A stretch of DNA of 7,958 nt, taken from positions 1 through 7,958 of the forward strand of contig JAUYFP010000075.1 of NCBI GenBank assembly GCA_030690875.1, written 5' to 3'. The position numbers were made by a program, and so were the translations under genes. Shown here piece after piece: positions 6,901-7,958 of this stretch. Positions within the stretch are counted from its first letter, which is position 1, and each line of letters starts with the position of its first letter. The notes beneath the pieces were generated by a model. That model ran no database searches. It saw only the letters and a program-made list of their open reading frames with translations, and was not told where the DNA came from. Source of the DNA: a bacterium (GTDB taxonomy: Bacteria > Patescibacteriota > Patescibacteriia > UBA1558 > GWA2-36-10).

Positions 6901-7870
6901 CACCGCCGTTGGTATTGTGGCTGCTCAAAGTATTGGTGAGCCCGGCACTCAGTTGACCATGAGAACTTTCCATACTGGTGGTGTGGCCGAAGGTGATATC
7001 ACTCAAGGTCTGCCGCGAGTAGAAGAATTATTTGAAGCTCGTTCACCAAAGAAAAACGCTATCTTAGCGCCGATGGCTGGTGTAGTTAGTATCAAAGATG
7101 ACCAGAGGCTCATCAGCAAAGAGCAGAGAATAATAAAAATCAAACAGCAAGATGTTCGTATTGAGGAGTATGATCTTGAAGATACTTATGATATTAAAGT
7201 TAAAGATGGTCAGGAAGTGGCCGTTGATGAAGCGCTGTTTGCCATTGGCAAAAACAAAACCAGAACCAATTTAAATGGTGTGGTTAAGTTGGAAGCTAAA
7301 AAGCTAAAAGTAATTAGCCAAGAAAATTCTCCTTATGAAGTAATTGTTCCAGCTGGTTATACTTTATGGGTCAAAGATAAAGAATTAGTTCAGGAAGGCC
7401 AACAATTGACCGAAGGCAGTATTGATTTGCAAGAGTTGTATCAGTTGAGAGGCAAATTAGATGTGCAAAAATACATTATCAAAGAAATAAAACATATTTA
7501 TTCTTCCCAAGGACAAAATTTGAATGACAAACACGTTGAGTTAATAGTCCGACAAATGTTTTCCCGCATTTTAGTAAACGATATTGGTAACACCGAGCTC
7601 TTGCCGGGAGAGGTAATTACTTATACCCAATTTCAAGAAGCTAATCAAACAATTAAGGGTAATAATGCTCAAGGCGATATTTTGCTTTTGGGTATTACTA
7701 AAGCGGCCTTGACTTCCGACTCCTTCCTCTCGGCCGCATCTTTCCAAGAAACTGCCCGAGTTTTGATTGACGCCGCCATCTCCGGCAAAGTTGACCAACT
7801 CAGAGGCTTAAAAGAAAACGTGATTATTGGTAGAAAAATTCCGGCTGGCACTGGATTTGAGGGTAGATAA
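3989..7870 (+). CDS. rpoC: DNA-directed RNA polymerase subunit beta-prime
   Basis: This is the 1293-residue catalytic subunit that pairs with RpoB. The N-terminal zinc site is C75, C77, C90, C93. A charged coiled-coil insertion spans about 155-244. DNA-clamp and switch segments follow (340-442, including [20 protein letters not shown] at 421-440). The active-site motif NADFDGDQ (547-554) supplies the Mg-binding D549, D551 and D553. The bridge helix lies about 826-860 and the second zinc site is C875, C947, C954, C957. The trigger loop carries M991, R992 and H995. The large E. coli trigger-loop insertion is absent. The protein ends right after the conserved IPAGTG. ATG 3989 gives the longest frame; ATG 4022 (Met12) is also possible because family similarity starts near residue 22. 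Neither has a Shine-Dalgarno. The 50-base gap after rpoB has no terminator, so one mRNA is expected. Confidence 0.98.
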   Translation: MPTPSSTKTTFMNQDKTTVLEFDATKLKLASPEDIHEWSHGEVLKPETINYRTQKPEKDGLFCEKIFGPSKDWECYCGKYKRIRYKGIVCDKCGVEVTRAVVRRERMGHIDLAAPVSHIWFLRGIPSKIGLVLDLSIQSLEKVIYFASFIVTKVEEDARKETIDQIKNELKSKRKQIDNEFNQRSQEINNRKNKLLADGQPKDKTQKQIEQELMNLNVAKIDKIKTLEEAADTALKELKELKELQIISETKYQELALRYGHVFEAGIGAEAVRDLLKKINLKDLLEKLEKENLDSIASKQKKLIRRARLVKSLLVNKIRPEWMIMTAVPVIPPDLRPMVQLDGGRFASSDLNDLYRRVINRNNRLKRLKELNAPEVIQRNEKRMLQEAVDALIDNNARHGKTVTASTGQKRSLKSIADMLKGKQGRFRQNLLGKRVDYSGRSVIVIGPHLKLYQCGLPKTMALELFRPFVICQLIKGELVHNVRSANRFIDAGHPEVWAILEDVVKGAHVLLNRAPTLHRLGIQAFQPTLIEGKAIQLHPLVCAAFNADFDGDQMAVHVPLTEEAKEEAATIMLSSNNLLKPATGDPVAVPNQDIVWGGYYLTYIDPEAKVKRIFSDEDEAEKAYTLGKITLQELIKVRVAKVGNTILETSVGRVIFNKVLPKEIAFVNKTLDKKGLKNIVAEAFRICSHDDTIKLLDDIKDIAFKFITVSGLSWGMNDIPKLKIKAQLIKEGEVQVEEIKEQYNNGLLTNNERYIKVIEVWEKIKSRITEASQKIMDPKNSVSSILSSGARGSFSQMIQVMGMKGLVINPAGEIIELPVKANFQEGLDVLEYFFSTHGTRKGLSDTALRTANAGYLTRRLVDVSQDIVILEKDCKDSEGLIISKEESMVLNESLAERAMGRVLAEDIKDKKNKVLIKKGTLVTKELSEKITVADLGYIKIRSLLSCKAVRGVCQQCYGYDLGYNQPVKLGTAVGIVAAQSIGEPGTQLTMRTFHTGGVAEGDITQGLPRVEELFEARSPKKNAILAPMAGVVSIKDDQRLISKEQRIIKIKQQDVRIEEYDLEDTYDIKVKDGQEVAVDEALFAIGKNKTRTNLNGVVKLEAKKLKVISQENSPYEVIVPAGYTLWVKDKELVQEGQQLTEGSIDLQELYQLRGKLDVQKYIIKEIKHIYSSQGQNLNDKHVELIVRQMFSRILVNDIGNTELLPGEVITYTQFQEANQTIKGNNAQGDILLLGITKAALTSDSFLSAASFQETARVLIDAAISGKVDQLRGLKENVIIGRKIPAGTGFEGR

Positions 7871-7885
7871 TAGAAAAATTTATTA

Positions 7886-7931
7886 AAAAACCCCGCTTAA
7901 TTGACTAAAAGCAACTTAAAGCGGGGTTTTT
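7886..7931 (+). terminator. Rho-independent terminator after rpoC
   Basis: A perfect 13-bp inverted repeat pairs AAAAACCCCGCTT (7886-7898) with AAGCGGGGTTTTT (7919-7931) around a 20-nt loop. It starts 16 bases after the rpoC stop codon. The four G-C pairs next to the T run make a strong intrinsic terminator. The matching A run on the left arm means it could also stop transcription arriving on the minus strand, so a convergent gene may lie to the right. The closing 27 bases (7932-7958) are too short to show which gene comes next. Confidence 0.92.
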
Positions 7932-7958
7932 AGTTTATAAAATGGCATTTATTTTTAT

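Noticed and set aside
501..7870. Possible recoding of TGA as glycine or tryptophan, seen in some CPR lineages
   Set aside because: Both genes read through in the standard bacterial code without in-frame TGA, end normally in TAA and use TGG for conserved tryptophans.
7942..7958. ATG at 7942 as the start of a following gene
   Set aside because: Only 17 bases remain, with no ribosome site and only 10 bases after the terminator. A minus-strand gene ending here is equally possible.
1..7958. Search for CRISPR arrays, transposases, integrases, tRNAs, rRNAs or toxin-antitoxin genes
   Set aside because: No spaced direct repeats, transposase-like proteins, cloverleaf sequences or small gene pairs were seen by eye. 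Almost all the window is rpoB and rpoC.

Overview
The window is an ordinary core-genome segment holding a two-gene operon, rpoB followed by rpoC, which encode the beta and beta-prime subunits of bacterial RNA polymerase. The DNA is AT-rich. Both proteins are compact and lack the large insertions of the E. coli subunits. Neither start codon has a Shine-Dalgarno sequence. Phrases such as the RpoB stretches RSAGVFFTSN and IIPNRGAWLEIETD resemble Candidatus Patescibacteria (CPR, Parcubacteria-like) as I remember them. The phylum call is therefore likely but rests on memory, not on a search. TGA is not read through inside either gene, which argues against the Gracilibacteria/Absconditabacteria code.

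Layout. Positions 1-75 hold the end of an upstream transcription unit: a perfect 12-bp hairpin followed by a T run. An upstream reading frame may end with the TAG at 7-9. Positions 76-500 are a 425-bp non-coding region with three parts. The first (about 107-160) is a GC-rich patch with small palindromes and an exact match to a DnaA box. The second (about 200-300) is very AT-rich, with an inverted repeat and a Shine-Dalgarno-like TAAGGAG that serves no clear gene. The third has a strong sigma70-type promoter (323-351) and a leader of about 143 nt with two predicted hairpins. The second of these is followed by a T run and looks like a transcription attenuator. rpoB runs 501-3938 and rpoC 3989-7870, separated by 50 AT-rich bases with no terminator between them. 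A strong, possibly bidirectional terminator (7886-7931) closes the operon. The last 27 bases are too few to assign.

The two proteins join alpha, omega and a sigma factor to form RNA polymerase. Beta supplies the fork, the rifampicin pocket and the flap. Beta-prime supplies the catalytic Mg-binding aspartates, bridge helix, trigger loop and two zinc sites. All key catalytic residues are present. The layout suggests that rpoBC here is transcribed separately from whatever lies upstream and may be controlled by premature termination in the leader.

I found no evidence of a new enzymatic system, mobile element or CRISPR array. The parts most worth a second look are the rpoB leader (promoter plus attenuator-like hairpin), the GC-rich DnaA-box patch, the coiled-coil insertion in beta-prime, and natural substitutions in and around the rifampicin pocket of beta.
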